Shown here: positions 27,594 through 36,770 of the stretch, piece after piece
Position numbering within the stretch: the stretch's first letter is position 1
Layout of the letters: the number at the start of each line of letters is the position of its first letter
NCBI GenBank assembly: GCA_016291595.1
Contig: JAEEXN010000012.1
Span: forward strand, 1-47,519
Source: Prevotella sp.
GTDB taxonomy: Bacteria > Bacteroidota > Bacteroidia > Bacteroidales > Bacteroidaceae
DNA length: 47,519 bases
Direction of reading: 5' to 3'
The notes under the pieces: model-generated
The model's database searches: none
The model's input: the letters and a program-made list of their open reading frames with translations, nothing else
What the model was told of the DNA's origin: nothing
Position numbers and translations under genes: made by a program

Positions 27594-28412
27594 TCAAATG
27601 AGTTGTAACCAATTCTCCACCGGCACTCCTCTATTCTTGTCCACATTGTTTTTATTTGCGTCTATCAGCCTATAAAGCACGTCCATCGCGTTACGAGTAC
27701 TTTGTTTGAGCGGTTCACCTTCAAGTAAATGAGCATAAAGAACAGCTGAGAACATATCACCCGTTCCTGGAAAATGAACAGGTATCTCCGTATATGGAAG
27801 CAGGAAGTATTCGCCGGTAATATGATCATATCCCGCAACAGCACACTGGCCATCTACTTTCATACTAGAAATGAGCGCTGATTTTGTACCTAATGCAAGT
27901 AACTTATCAAGCAACGCTCTCGATTCCTGAAGCGTAATACTGTCTTGATGATATTCTGTGTCAGTTAGGAAACATGCCTCAGTATAATTGGGCACAATCA
28001 AATGAGCTACACTAATCATCTCTCGCATGCTCAAAACGGTTTCGCGTGTAACACCATTATAGAACTTTCCTTCATCGCCCATAATCGGGTCTACAAAGAT
28101 GATTGTACCATTTTCTGCCTGTTCACGACAATATGCAGAAATAATGCCCGCCTGCCTCACACTGGCTATGAAACCTGTAGCGATAGCATCGAAGCTAAAA
28201 CCTAATTGCTTCCATACGGGAAACACTCCCTGAATATAATCCGTGGTATCGAGAATATTGAATTTACCATAATCCAACGTATTTGACACTAACGCAGTCG
28301 GAAGATTATACACAGGATGGCCCATATAAGACAAGATGGGGAGCATGGCTGCAGTAGCAACCTTACCATAGCCGGCAAGGTCGTTTATGAGTAATATCTG
28401 CTTTTTTTTCAT
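27594..28412 (-). CDS. Pyridoxamine/pyridoxal kinase
   Basis: Ribokinase-fold vitamin B6 salvage kinase that phosphorylates pyridoxal or pyridoxamine to the 5'-phosphate. LLINDLAGYGKVATAAMLP matches the PdxK/PdxY opening. IIFVDPIMGDEGKFYNG is the ATP/substrate loop, and FPGTGDMFSAV holds the catalytic GTGD. 272 aa. It starts six bases after the glmS stop, so it is the last gene of the export lipoprotein-glmS-kinase unit. Whether PdxK or PdxY is the better name cannot be told from the sequence. Confidence 0.88.
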   Translation of the reverse strand: MKKKQILLINDLAGYGKVATAAMLPILSYMGHPVYNLPTALVSNTLDYGKFNILDTTDYIQGVFPVWKQLGFSFDAIATGFIASVRQAGIISAYCREQAENGTIIFVDPIMGDEGKFYNGVTRETVLSMREMISVAHLIVPNYTEACFLTDTEYHQDSITLQESRALLDKLLALGTKSALISSMKVDGQCAVAGYDHITGEYFLLPYTEIPVHFPGTGDMFSAVLYAHLLEGEPLKQSTRNAMDVLYRLIDANKNNVDKNRGVPVENWLQLI

Positions 28413-28418
28413 AAAGCC

Positions 28419-30263
28419 TTATTCAACAGTTACGCTTTTTGCAAGGTTTCGTGGTTGATCGACATCCTTACCCTTACAAACAGCAATATGATAAGCTAAC
28501 AACTGAAGAGGAATCGTAGCGACAAGTGGTTCAAGGCATTCTAATGTATCAGGAAGTTCCAATACCTCGTCAGCTATCCGACTAATTGTATCATCACCTT
28601 TTGTCACTAGCGCTATGACTTTTCCCTTTCGCGCCTTAATCTCTTGAATGTTGCTCAATACCTTTTCGTACATAGCGTTGTGAGTGGCAATGACGACAAC
28701 AGGCATATCAGAATCAATAAGGGCGATGGGCCCGTGTTTCATCTCAGCAGCAGGATAGCCTTCAGCATGAATATAACTAATCTCCTTCAGCTTCAATGCA
28801 CCTTCGAGTGCAACAGGATAACTAAATCCACGGCCCAAGTATAGGAAATTACTGGCATAGGTAAACACCCGACTCAATTCTGCTACTTGCTCATTGAGTT
28901 TAAGAACCTCACGGATCTTGTCTGGTATTTGACTCAGTTCCTTTACAATTTGCAGGTAATCATCGTGTCTGATTGTCCCCTTTGCCTTCGCAAGAGCTAA
29001 AGCGAGCATAGCAAGTACAGTTACCTGCCCTGTGAAAGCCTTTGTTGAGGCAACTCCTATCTCAGGTCCCACGTGTATATAAGAACCTGTATCGGTAACA
29101 CGAGGAATACTTGAACCAATGGCATTGCATATGCCGTATATGAATGCCCCTTTCCCTTTTGCTAATTCCACCGCAGCAAGCGTATCGGCAGTTTCTCCAC
29201 TCTGTGAAATGGCAATTACCACATCATCAGGAGAAACAACAGGATTACGATAACGAAACTCGGAAGCATATTCTACTTCAACAGGCACACGGCAAAGGCT
29301 CTCAATCATCTGTTTACCTATCAATCCCGCATGCCAAGATGTTCCACAAGCTACAATGATGATGCGCTTTGCGGAAAGCAACTGACGGCGATAGTCGATA
29401 ACTGCGCTTAGAGTCACCTGGTCAGCCTCGAGATTAATACGCCCACGCATGCAATTGGTAAGGCATTCCGGCTGTTCAAATATCTCCTTGAGCATAAAAT
29501 GGGCATATCCACCTTTTTCTATTTGCCCAAGATTAATATCAACAGTTTTAATCTCCGGACTGAGCTTACGATTGTAGATATTCACCACTGCCAGTTCTTT
29601 TCCACGATGAATAACAGCAATATTTCCATCTTCAAGATAGACAACCTTATCCGTATACTCTACGATAGGACTGGCATCTGAACCTAAAAAGAACTCATCC
29701 TCGCCAATTCCCACCACCAATGGACTCTGTTTACGGGCAGCTATAATCTGGTCAGGGTTGCTCTTGTCAAGTATGGCAATTGCATATGCGCCAATCACCT
29801 CATGAAGAGCAAGCTGAACAGCGGTGAGCAAATCAAGTCCTTTTTTGTTCTGGATATACTCAATTAACTGAACAAGTACTTCAGTATCTGTATCAGAGCG
29901 AAACGTTACACCCTTAACTTTTAACTTTGCCTTCAGGTCTGCATAATTCTCTATGATCCCATTATGAATAATTGCCAGACCTTTTGACTCAGAGAAATGA
30001 GGATGGGCATTCACCGACGAAGGTTCGCCATGCGTTGCCCACCGAGTATGTGCAATACCTATTGTGCCCGAAATGTCCTTATCAGAACAATAATCCTCAA
30101 GACCGGCTACTTTTCCTTTGGCCTTGTAAACATTCAGTTTGCCGTCATTATTGATTAGCGCAACTCCTGCACTATCGTAACCTCTATACTCAAGTCTCTT
30201 CAGCCCTTTTATCAGAATAGGAAAGGCTTCCCTTGTTCCGATATAGCCAACGATACCGCACAT
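28419..30263 (-). CDS. glmS: Glutamine-fructose-6-phosphate aminotransferase
   Basis: Makes glucosamine-6-phosphate, the first step towards UDP-GlcNAc for peptidoglycan and surface glycans. The N-terminal glutaminase domain begins MCGIVGYIGTREAF with catalytic Cys2, and shows HTRWATHGEPSSVNAHPH and HNGIIENYADLK. Two SIS isomerase domains follow (VACGTSWHAG, ISQSGETADTLAA). The end VDQPRNLAKSVTVE is the conserved active-site tail. 614 aa. It lies 14 bases below an export lipoprotein gene, a pairing that makes sense for polysaccharide supply. Confidence 0.97.
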   Translation of the reverse strand: MCGIVGYIGTREAFPILIKGLKRLEYRGYDSAGVALINNDGKLNVYKAKGKVAGLEDYCSDKDISGTIGIAHTRWATHGEPSSVNAHPHFSESKGLAIIHNGIIENYADLKAKLKVKGVTFRSDTDTEVLVQLIEYIQNKKGLDLLTAVQLALHEVIGAYAIAILDKSNPDQIIAARKQSPLVVGIGEDEFFLGSDASPIVEYTDKVVYLEDGNIAVIHRGKELAVVNIYNRKLSPEIKTVDINLGQIEKGGYAHFMLKEIFEQPECLTNCMRGRINLEADQVTLSAVIDYRRQLLSAKRIIIVACGTSWHAGLIGKQMIESLCRVPVEVEYASEFRYRNPVVSPDDVVIAISQSGETADTLAAVELAKGKGAFIYGICNAIGSSIPRVTDTGSYIHVGPEIGVASTKAFTGQVTVLAMLALALAKAKGTIRHDDYLQIVKELSQIPDKIREVLKLNEQVAELSRVFTYASNFLYLGRGFSYPVALEGALKLKEISYIHAEGYPAAEMKHGPIALIDSDMPVVVIATHNAMYEKVLSNIQEIKARKGKVIALVTKGDDTISRIADEVLELPDTLECLEPLVATIPLQLLAYHIAVCKGKDVDQPRNLAKSVTVE

Positions 30264-30277
30264 AAATCAATCAAAAG

Positions 30278-31072
30278 CTATTTCACAATACTATAGATTA
30301 AAGCCCCTGCTGAGACAAACGAGGTAACGATTGACAGCCAGATAGAAGTTGAGCGGCCAACAGAGCTCTGAGCTTTCTTCAACTTGTTAGGCTCAACATA
30401 AACGATGTCGTTCTGCTGCAGATAATAGTAAGGAGAGTTCATAATATTGGCATCACAGAAATTCAGACGGTGCCATTCTTTCTGACCATCGGAATTCTCA
30501 CGAATTAGCAACACCTTCTCGCGCTCTCCATAAACGGTCATGTCACCAGAAAGAGCAATAGCATCAACAATGCTCAGTTTCTCTTTTTCGGCATGCTTTG
30601 GACCGGGACTATTCACTTCACCAAGTACTGTAACATGGAAATTCGACAATCTGACTGTAACGATAGGATGTTCTATTTCTGACATATATGGTTTGATGAG
30701 GTCTTGAAATTTCTCCTGGCACTCATCAATTGTCAAACCAGCAACCTTTACCTTACCAAGCACTGGGAAATTAATCTCACCGTCATTGTTCACAAGATAT
30801 GTTCTCAAATTGACTCCCTGGGAACCACCAGCAGCATAACTATTGTTAGAGCCTGTATATTGCAAATTAAACGGCCGACCAGCCTCTGGATCCGTTGTAC
30901 TTACATTAATAGTCAGAAGATCTTTAGCAACAATTCTAGCATCATAAAAATGCTTGACCTGCGAAAAGTCTGTTGTCTCTATATTCTGAAAGTATGACAG
31001 GTTTTTGTATGAGATACAACTTTCAAAAGAAAGAACAACGGCAAAAAGCACAAATACAAGAAACTTTTTCAT
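30278..31072 (-). CDS. Polysaccharide export outer-membrane lipoprotein (Wza-like)
   Basis: 264 aa. The signal ends SFESC (Cys19), a lipobox. The Poly_export core (ARIVAKDLLTINVST, FPVLGKVKVAGLTIDECQEK) is followed by one SLBB-type domain (VTVLGEVNSPGPKHAEK, LSIVDAIALSGD), and a final hydrophobic segment (about 243-262) may be the membrane helix of Wza-type channels. No capsule gene cluster surrounds it. It is instead first in an operon with glmS and a B6 kinase, which is unusual. Confidence 0.88.
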   Translation of the reverse strand: MKKFLVFVLFAVVLSFESCISYKNLSYFQNIETTDFSQVKHFYDARIVAKDLLTINVSTTDPEAGRPFNLQYTGSNNSYAAGGSQGVNLRTYLVNNDGEINFPVLGKVKVAGLTIDECQEKFQDLIKPYMSEIEHPIVTVRLSNFHVTVLGEVNSPGPKHAEKEKLSIVDAIALSGDMTVYGEREKVLLIRENSDGQKEWHRLNFCDANIMNSPYYYLQQNDIVYVEPNKLKKAQSSVGRSTSIWLSIVTSFVSAGALIYSIVK

Positions 31073-31103
31073 ATTCTTTTTTATAAAATGGGTTAAATTT
31101 TTG

Positions 31104-31133
31104 CAAAGATACTGTAAAAAGTTTAAAGCACAA
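31104..31133 (-). promoter_or_regulatory. Promoter of the export lipoprotein-glmS-kinase operon
   Basis: Minus-strand TTG (31133-31131), a 19-base spacer and TATCTTTG (31111-31104), about 32 bases before the ATG at 31072. Confidence 0.75.
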
Positions 31134-31155
31134 AATAATTTACACCAAAATTAAA

Positions 31156-31186
31156 GAATCCCGATGATAAAAACTCATCGGGATTC
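31156..31186 (-). terminator. uxaC terminator
   Basis: A 12-bp perfect stem (GAATCCCGATGA at 31156-31167 with 31175-31186) and a seven-base loop, with a T-rich run on the minus strand after the stem. It lies just below the uxaC stop. Confidence 0.85.
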
Positions 31187-31192
31187 ATATAT

Positions 31193-32593
31193 TTAGAATT
31201 TGAAATAATTCTTTGCATTGTTGTACGAGATATCCTCTACCATTCGATAGAGGCTTTCTGTGTCATTGGGAAGCAAGCCTTTCTCTACATCATTACCCAA
31301 CAAATTACAAAGCAAACGGCGGAAATACTCATGACGCGGATAACTCAGGAAGGAGCGACTGTCTGTCAACATTCCAACAAACCTGCTTAACAGGCCAAGT
31401 ACAGACAAAGCGTTCATTTGGCGGGTCATTCCATCCAACTGGTCATTAAACCACCAGCCAGAACCAAACTGAATCTTTCCTGGACAAGAACCATCCTGGA
31501 AATTACCTAACATGGTTGCGATTACCTCATTAGCACAAGGATTAAGCGTATATAATATTGTACGCGTGAGTTTTCCTTCTGCATTCAATTTGTTGAGGAA
31601 ATGGCTCATGGCTTGAGCAGTTGTGAACTCACCAATAGAATCAAAGCCTGTATCAGGACCCAATTGAGCATACATACGTGAGTTGTTGTCACGAATAGCT
31701 CCATAGTGGAACTGTTGCGTCCAATCACTTGCGTAATCCATCTCAGCCATCAATGTCAAGAAACAATTCTTATACTGACGAATCTCCAATCTTGATAGTT
31801 GCTGGCCTCGCATAGCCTTTTCAAAGATGATCTCAATCTGGCTGTCGGTGTACTCTTCATCATAAAACTCCTCGATACCATGATCACTCAGACGGCACCC
31901 GTTATCATGGAAGAAATCATGGCGTTTTTGTAAGGCATCAACCATATCCTTGAACTTAATGATACTCACACCACTGACCTCTGCCAGTTGATTCACATAA
32001 CCAGCAAATTCCGGCTTCTCGATATTCATAGCCTTATCAGGACGCCAAGCAGGAATCATACGGATTTCGAACCCACTCTCACGTGTCTGCTTATGGAAAC
32101 GAAGATCATCAACGGGATCGTCTGTTGTACATACTGTCTCTACATTATAGCGGCGCATAAAGCCTCTTGCGGTATACTCCGGCTGCTGAAGTTTTTCATT
32201 ACACTCCTCAAAAATTTCACGTGCTGTCTTCGGACTCAGTAATTTATTGATGCCAAAGGCAGTTTTCAATTCAAGATGTGTCCAATGATAAAGAGGATTC
32301 CGGAATGTATACGGAACTGTCTCTGCCCACTTCTCAAACTTTTCCCAGTCAGTTGTATCCTTGCCGGTGCAAAAACGCTCATCAACACCATTTGTACGCA
32401 TAGCACGCCACTTATAATGGTCTCCTCCAAGCCACAATTCGGTAATGCTCTTAAATTTATGGTCATTAGCAACCATCTCAGGAATAAGGTGACAATGATA
32501 ATCAATAATAGGCATTTTTGCCGCATGATTGTGATAAAGATCCTTTGCAGTCTGGGTCTCGAGCAGGAAATGCTCGTCCATAAATTGTTTCAT
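31193..32593 (-). CDS. uxaC: Glucuronate isomerase
   Basis: Interconverts D-glucuronate/D-galacturonate with fructuronate/tagaturonate, the first step of uronate (pectin or glucuronoxylan sugar) breakdown. 466 aa of the amidohydrolase-like UxaC fold: the metal-binding IDYHCHLIPEMV at the N-terminus, TTDDPVDDLRFHK, and QFGSGWWFNDQLDGM with MLTDSRSFLSYPRHEYFRR near the C-terminus. No other uronate genes (uxaA, uxaB, kdgK) are nearby. Divergent from the asparaginase gene, with its own promoter and terminator. Confidence 0.95.
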   Translation of the reverse strand: MKQFMDEHFLLETQTAKDLYHNHAAKMPIIDYHCHLIPEMVANDHKFKSITELWLGGDHYKWRAMRTNGVDERFCTGKDTTDWEKFEKWAETVPYTFRNPLYHWTHLELKTAFGINKLLSPKTAREIFEECNEKLQQPEYTARGFMRRYNVETVCTTDDPVDDLRFHKQTRESGFEIRMIPAWRPDKAMNIEKPEFAGYVNQLAEVSGVSIIKFKDMVDALQKRHDFFHDNGCRLSDHGIEEFYDEEYTDSQIEIIFEKAMRGQQLSRLEIRQYKNCFLTLMAEMDYASDWTQQFHYGAIRDNNSRMYAQLGPDTGFDSIGEFTTAQAMSHFLNKLNAEGKLTRTILYTLNPCANEVIATMLGNFQDGSCPGKIQFGSGWWFNDQLDGMTRQMNALSVLGLLSRFVGMLTDSRSFLSYPRHEYFRRLLCNLLGNDVEKGLLPNDTESLYRMVEDISYNNAKNYFKF

Positions 32594-32653
32594 AATTTGA
32601 TTTAGAATTTAAGTGGTTATTGTTATTTCTAATAGATTTCGTTAAATCAGATA

Positions 32654-32661
32654 CAAAGATA
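32654..32661 (-). promoter_or_regulatory. uxaC promoter element
   Basis: TATCTTTG on the minus strand about 60 bases before the uxaC ATG at 32593. It is back-to-back with the asparaginase promoter, so the two may compete. Confidence 0.6.
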
Positions 32662-32671
32662 ACATTTTTTT

Positions 32672-32702
32672 TTGGAACTGCGGGAAAATTAAACTATATT
32701 TG
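32672..32702 (+). promoter_or_regulatory. Asparaginase promoter
   Basis: TTG at 32672-32674, a 20-base spacer and TATATTTG at 32695-32702, about 20 bases before the ATG at 32723. Confidence 0.75.
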
Positions 32703-32722
32703 CACAGAATTTTACGTAAACG

Positions 32723-33763
32723 ATGTCATATATGAAAAACAAAGTTCTTCTCATTTACACAGGTGGGACAATCGGTATGGGATGCAATCCCCAAACTGGC
32801 GCATTAGAGCCACTCGATTTTTATCACCTTAAAGAGAAGGTCTATGAATTTGCATTCATCAAGACGGGTATTGATGTTTACCAGTTTAGCACTCCTATTG
32901 ACTCCAGTGATATGGACCATCGTATGTGGGCAAAACTGGTTCGTATCATAGCCGAACGTTATGAAGACTACGACGGTTTCGTCATTCTACATGGAACTGA
33001 CACGATGGCTTATACAGCCTCTGCTCTCTCCTATATGTTGGAGAATCTGACAAAACCTGTGATTCTTACAGGAAGCCAGCTACCTATCGGGCAGTTGCGT
33101 ACCGACGGTAAGGAAAATCTTATTACCAGTATTGAACTGGCTTCTGCTTATCATCCTGATGGCCGTCCTAAGGTACCAGAAGTATGCATATATTTCAACG
33201 GACGCTTACTTCGTGGCAACCGAAGTACAAAGCAGAATGCCGAAGGTTTCACGGCCTTTGAGTCATTTAATTATCCACACCTTTGCGATGCTGGAGTCAA
33301 TTTCACCTATCATTTCCATCACATTTTACAACCCGATTATGACAGGCCGATGACTCCACATTATTCCATGGATCCCAATGTGATAGTATTCTCCTTATTT
33401 CCTGGAATTCAGGAAAACATTGTACGACACATGCTCGATGCGCCAGAGCTTCGTTCTATTGTTATGCGCAGCTATGGTAGTGGTAATGCACCACAACAAC
33501 CATGGGTTACACAGCTACTGAAAGATGCCTCATTAAGAGGAGTAACTATCGTCAATATCAGCCAATGCGTTGCAGGAAGTGTAGAAATGGGTAAATATGA
33601 TGCTAGCTACCACCTGAAGAATGCGGGAGTTGTGAGCGGATTTGACAGCACCGTTGAAGGAGCTGTGACGAAACTCATGTACTTACAGGCACATTACAAT
33701 GATTTCCGTATGATCAGACAGATGATGAATCGCTCGATCGCAGGAGAGATTACGATTATGTAA
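32723..33763 (+). CDS. ansA: Type I L-asparaginase
   Basis: Cytoplasmic hydrolysis of asparagine to aspartate and ammonia. [12 protein letters not shown] carries the nucleophilic Thr13, [14 protein letters not shown] the second Thr92-Asp93, and [16 protein letters not shown] the adjacent lysine-bearing loop. There is no signal peptide, consistent with the type I (AnsA) form. 346 aa; an alternative ATG lies three codons in (32732). Rubrerythrin follows by 35 bases with no clear promoter, so the two may share a transcript. Confidence 0.94.
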   Translation: MSYMKNKVLLIYTGGTIGMGCNPQTGALEPLDFYHLKEKVYEFAFIKTGIDVYQFSTPIDSSDMDHRMWAKLVRIIAERYEDYDGFVILHGTDTMAYTASALSYMLENLTKPVILTGSQLPIGQLRTDGKENLITSIELASAYHPDGRPKVPEVCIYFNGRLLRGNRSTKQNAEGFTAFESFNYPHLCDAGVNFTYHFHHILQPDYDRPMTPHYSMDPNVIVFSLFPGIQENIVRHMLDAPELRSIVMRSYGSGNAPQQPWVTQLLKDASLRGVTIVNISQCVAGSVEMGKYDASYHLKNAGVVSGFDSTVEGAVTKLMYLQAHYNDFRMIRQMMNRSIAGEITIM

Positions 33764-33798
33764 CACAACTATTTTTGAATATTACTCATCAATTTATA

Positions 33799-34347
33799 AT
33801 GAATATGAAAGAACTAAAAGGAACAAAAACTGAGAAGAATCTGCAAGAAGCCTTTGCAGGTGAGTCTATGGCCCGTAACAAATATACTTATTGGGCATCA
33901 AAAGCAAAGAAAGATGGATATGTGCAGATAGCAGCCATTTTTGAGGAAACTGCCGCTAACGAAAAAGAGCATGCCAAAATGTGGTTCAAACTGCTCGAGG
34001 GTGGAAGCATTAAGACTACAGAGGAGAACCTTGAAGCCGCAGCTAACGGAGAGAACTTCGAGTGGACTGATATGTATGACCGTATGGCCAAAGAGGCACG
34101 TGAGGAAGGTTTTGTTGAAATTGCGGAAAAGTTTGAGGGTGTAGCTAAGATCGAGAAAGCCCACGAGGAACGTTATCGCAAATTGTTGAAGAACATACGC
34201 GACAAGAAAGTGTTCTCAAAAGATGGCGATGTCATCTGGCAATGTGCAAACTGTGGACACATAGTTATTGGAAAGGAGGCTCCTGAAGTATGTCCAGTAT
34301 GTGATCATCCTCAAGCTTATTTCCAGATAAAGGCAGAAAACTACTAA
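33799..34347 (+). CDS. Rubrerythrin
   Basis: Di-iron peroxidase that detoxifies hydrogen peroxide in anaerobes. The ferritin-like four-helix part has E-x-x-H pairs ([31 protein letters not shown]). The C-terminal rubredoxin module has WQCANCGH and [12 protein letters not shown], binding one Fe with four Cys. 182 aa from the ATG at 33799; a TTG at 33775 would only add a few unsupported residues. A PAS protein follows 4 bases later, suggesting linked oxygen or redox response. Confidence 0.95.
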   Translation: MNMKELKGTKTEKNLQEAFAGESMARNKYTYWASKAKKDGYVQIAAIFEETAANEKEHAKMWFKLLEGGSIKTTEENLEAAANGENFEWTDMYDRMAKEAREEGFVEIAEKFEGVAKIEKAHEERYRKLLKNIRDKKVFSKDGDVIWQCANCGHIVIGKEAPEVCPVCDHPQAYFQIKAENY

Positions 34348-34351
34348 GCCA

Positions 34352-34711
34352 ATGGAGTGCGATAAGAATCATTTTCAATGGGCTGAAGACATCGAAGCCG
34401 CAGTAACAGTTTGCGACAAAGAGGGTATTGTTATATACATGAACAAGCGCTCTCGAGAGACATTCAATCGGGAAGGTGAATCAATGGTTGGGCATAGCAT
34501 GATACCCTGCCATAACGAACGTTCAAAGGCAATCATACACGAGATGCTGAATAAGGATGTCCCTCATTGCTACACCATTACAAAGAAAGGACGCAAAAAA
34601 CTGATATATCAAACTCCATGGCGTTTAGATGGTGAAGTAAAAGGTCTGGTGGAACTTTCGATGGTGATACCTGAAGATATGCCGCACTACAACAGAGACT
34701 TGCAAGAATAA
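34352..34711 (+). CDS. Stand-alone PAS-domain protein
   Basis: 119 aa, a single PAS fold: AAVTVCDKEGIVIYMNKRS (strands A-beta and B-beta), then REGESMVGHSMIPCHNERSK, and a final strand LVELSMVIPED. There is no output domain, so it would act as a small sensor or adaptor by partner contact. The Cys-His pair in IPCHNERS is of interest as a possible ligand site. It starts 4 bases after rubrerythrin, so it is almost certainly co-expressed with it. Ligand not known. Confidence 0.82.
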   Translation: MECDKNHFQWAEDIEAAVTVCDKEGIVIYMNKRSRETFNREGESMVGHSMIPCHNERSKAIIHEMLNKDVPHCYTITKKGRKKLIYQTPWRLDGEVKGLVELSMVIPEDMPHYNRDLQE

Positions 34712-34712
34712 C

Positions 34713-34742
34713 ACACTAGCGGTTGGCGCCAACCGCTAGTGT
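34713..34742. terminator. Perfect 30-bp palindrome after the PAS gene
   Basis: Half-site ACACTAGCGGTTGGC followed at once by its exact complement, starting two bases after the PAS stop. It could fold into a very stable GC-rich hairpin. There is no T-run behind it, so it may be a terminator, an mRNA-stabilising end or a protein-binding site. Confidence 0.6.
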
Positions 34743-34767
34743 AATTATAAAATGATAACTGGCTATA

Positions 34768-34889
34768 ATAAGCCGACTAACTACAGTTCAATTAATGGCA
34801 AATCAGAGTGCAATTAATGATTAATTGAACTCAAATTAATGATTAGTTTGACTTTAATTAACCGACTGATTTGAAACTAATATATGGCA
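34768..34889. repeat. Degenerate 22-bp tandem array
   Basis: AATTAATG begins at 34790, 34812 and 34834, exactly 22 bases apart, and a variant AATTAACC at 34856 keeps the register. Units share an ATTAATGATTA/TTTGAAC pattern, and weaker copies flank the array on both sides. It lies between convergent genes (PAS plus, AraC minus). The 34743-34912 gap holds nothing else. Confidence 0.75.
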
Positions 34890-34912
34890 GATTGAAGATA
34901 TCACAACACAGG

Positions 34913-35800
34913 TCAGACAATCACACGTGTTTTGTGGTAATTCTCACGAAACTCACTTGGTGAATACCCTTTCTTGCGTTTAAAGATACGATTAAAATTA
35001 CTCAAGTTGTTAAAACCGCACTCAAAACTAATCTCCGATATACTATGGTTGGTATCGACAAGTTTGCGGGCAGCATAGCCAAGTCGAATATCAATAATAT
35101 AGTCACTAAGGTTACGCCCTGTATGAAGCTTAAAGAAACGACTAAAAGCGCTCGGACTCATGCCTGCAATTTCAGCCAACTGCGCTAAACGAATCTCCTC
35201 CATATAATTCTTACTGATGTAATTCTTAACTTTCAGAACTCGTCGGCTGTCATCTTCAACAGCTATTTTGGCGAAACTACTAGAAGCCAGCGTACGCGCA
35301 CCATTGCATTTAGAAAGCTCGTACAGTATTGTAAGAAACTGCTGAACTGCATAGAATCCGTCTTTCACCGAGCTCAGAGAGTCGAGCATACTATAAATCC
35401 TCATAATTGCTGGAAGCGGAAAACAAAGCCCTTTTTGGGCTTCATTCATCATCTTGCGCATACTGTGGAAAGGATTTCGACCAAACAGATTATCCTCGTT
35501 TATATTAAAATCAAACTGAACCGTTATCTCGCGAATATCTTCACTTGTACAAGTATTTTGCTCCCAAACATGCTCAAGGTCAGGTGATGTAATCAGTACA
35601 AGGTCATAATCGCCAATTACTTCGCTACTATCACCCACTATACGGCGTACTCCTGATGCATGCTCTACATAGTTCAGTTCGAATACCTCATGGTTATGAA
35701 TGGGGTAAGTAAACTCTTTCTTATGACGATCCGCAATATACAGAACGTCTTTGCCCATTAAAGGAGTAATCTCGTGTATGACTCTTCTTTCTTCAGACAT
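34913..35800 (-). CDS. AraC-family transcriptional regulator
   Basis: 295 aa. An N-terminal cupin-like sensor (PIHNHEVFELNYVEHASG with the metal-ligand-style histidines, then DLVLITSPDLEHVW) precedes a C-terminal double helix-turn-helix: LAQLAEIAGMSPSAFSRFF and SISEISFECGFNNLSNFNRI, followed by KKGYSPSEFRENY. It begins one base after the dapA stop, so both share a transcript. Most sugar-type AraC regulators sit beside their targets; here the only partner is a lysine/DAP gene, so the effector is not obvious. Confidence 0.9.
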   Translation of the reverse strand: MSEERRVIHEITPLMGKDVLYIADRHKKEFTYPIHNHEVFELNYVEHASGVRRIVGDSSEVIGDYDLVLITSPDLEHVWEQNTCTSEDIREITVQFDFNINEDNLFGRNPFHSMRKMMNEAQKGLCFPLPAIMRIYSMLDSLSSVKDGFYAVQQFLTILYELSKCNGARTLASSSFAKIAVEDDSRRVLKVKNYISKNYMEEIRLAQLAEIAGMSPSAFSRFFKLHTGRNLSDYIIDIRLGYAARKLVDTNHSISEISFECGFNNLSNFNRIFKRKKGYSPSEFRENYHKTRVIV

Positions 35801-35801
35801 C

Positions 35802-36689
35802 TTAGATTCGCAAATCCTTCAATATAGCACTAATTTTCTGCAATGTAGTAACACGAGTAGGCACAAGCGGTAAACGTAATTCGTTCTCTATCATTCCCAT
35901 CTCATGAAGTAATGCCTTTACACCTGCAGGATTACCGTCAATAAACAGCAGTTTATACAGCTCAGTAAATTTATGATGTATCTTGCGTGCAGCCTCATAC
36001 TCCCCTCGGAACTCAAGACGAATCATGCGTGAGAATTCCTTGGGCAATGCATTTCCTATCACCGAGATAACTCCTGCTCCACCACTGGCAATTAATTGAT
36101 AAGTGATAGCATCGTCACCACTAATCACATCAAAACGGTCAGGTTTTGCCTTGATAATTTCATCCACTTGTTCAATATTTCCACTAGCCTCTTTAATGGC
36201 CACGATATTCTCGCAATCATTGGCAAGGCGAACTGTTGTCTCCGGCCTCATGTTGATGCCTGTTCTACCTGGTACATTATACAATATTACTGGCCGGGGA
36301 CTATTCTCTGAAATACGTTTAAAGTGCTGATACAAACCTTCTTGCGAAGGCTTGTTATAGTAAGGACAAACACTCAGGACGCCATCAATACCTTTCATGT
36401 TTGCAGCCTTCAACTCTTCAACAACCGCAATTGTGTTGTTGCCACCACAACCTACAACAATAGGAATACGACCATGAACTACGTCCACGACCAATTCCTT
36501 GATTTTTTCTTTCTCATCAAATGTCAAGCATGGAGTTTCACCTGTCGTTGCGAGAATGCAAAAGAAATCTGCACCGTTATCCAATTGATACTCCACCAAC
36601 CTTTTCAGCGCCGCATAATCTACTGCTCCAGTAGTCGTAAACGGTGTTATCAGGGCTATACCTAAACCCTTGAATATATTACGTGCCAT
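35802..36689 (-). CDS. dapA: 4-hydroxy-tetrahydrodipicolinate synthase
   Basis: First committed step of the DAP/lysine branch, joining pyruvate to aspartate semialdehyde. 295 aa from the ATG at 36689; the longer frame to 36746 runs through the promoter. The catalytic Tyr137 lies in VILYNVPGRTG and the Schiff-base Lys166 in VAIKEASGN. LATTGETPCLTFDEK forms the substrate loop. It is separate from lysC and lysA at 9.6-12.1 kb, so lysine genes are dispersed. It shares an operon with an AraC regulator. Confidence 0.96.
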   Translation of the reverse strand: MARNIFKGLGIALITPFTTTGAVDYAALKRLVEYQLDNGADFFCILATTGETPCLTFDEKEKIKELVVDVVHGRIPIVVGCGGNNTIAVVEELKAANMKGIDGVLSVCPYYNKPSQEGLYQHFKRISENSPRPVILYNVPGRTGINMRPETTVRLANDCENIVAIKEASGNIEQVDEIIKAKPDRFDVISGDDAITYQLIASGGAGVISVIGNALPKEFSRMIRLEFRGEYEAARKIHHKFTELYKLLFIDGNPAGVKALLHEMGMIENELRLPLVPTRVTTLQKISAILKDLRI

Positions 36690-36711
36690 ATAAAAAACTC
36701 TATTCAATTTG

Positions 36712-36741
36712 CAAAAATAATGCTTTTCCTGCAAAATGCAA
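36712..36741 (-). promoter_or_regulatory. dapA promoter
   Basis: Minus-strand TTG (36741-36739), a 19-base spacer and TATTTTTG (36719-36712), 23 bases before the dapA ATG at 36689. Confidence 0.75.
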
Positions 36742-36770
36742 AGCAAATGTTGTTTTTTTATTCCATTTTA

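Noticed and set aside
34768..34889. Possible CRISPR-like array
   Set aside because: Units are only 22 bases including any spacer, are degenerate and have no unique spacers or cas genes nearby.
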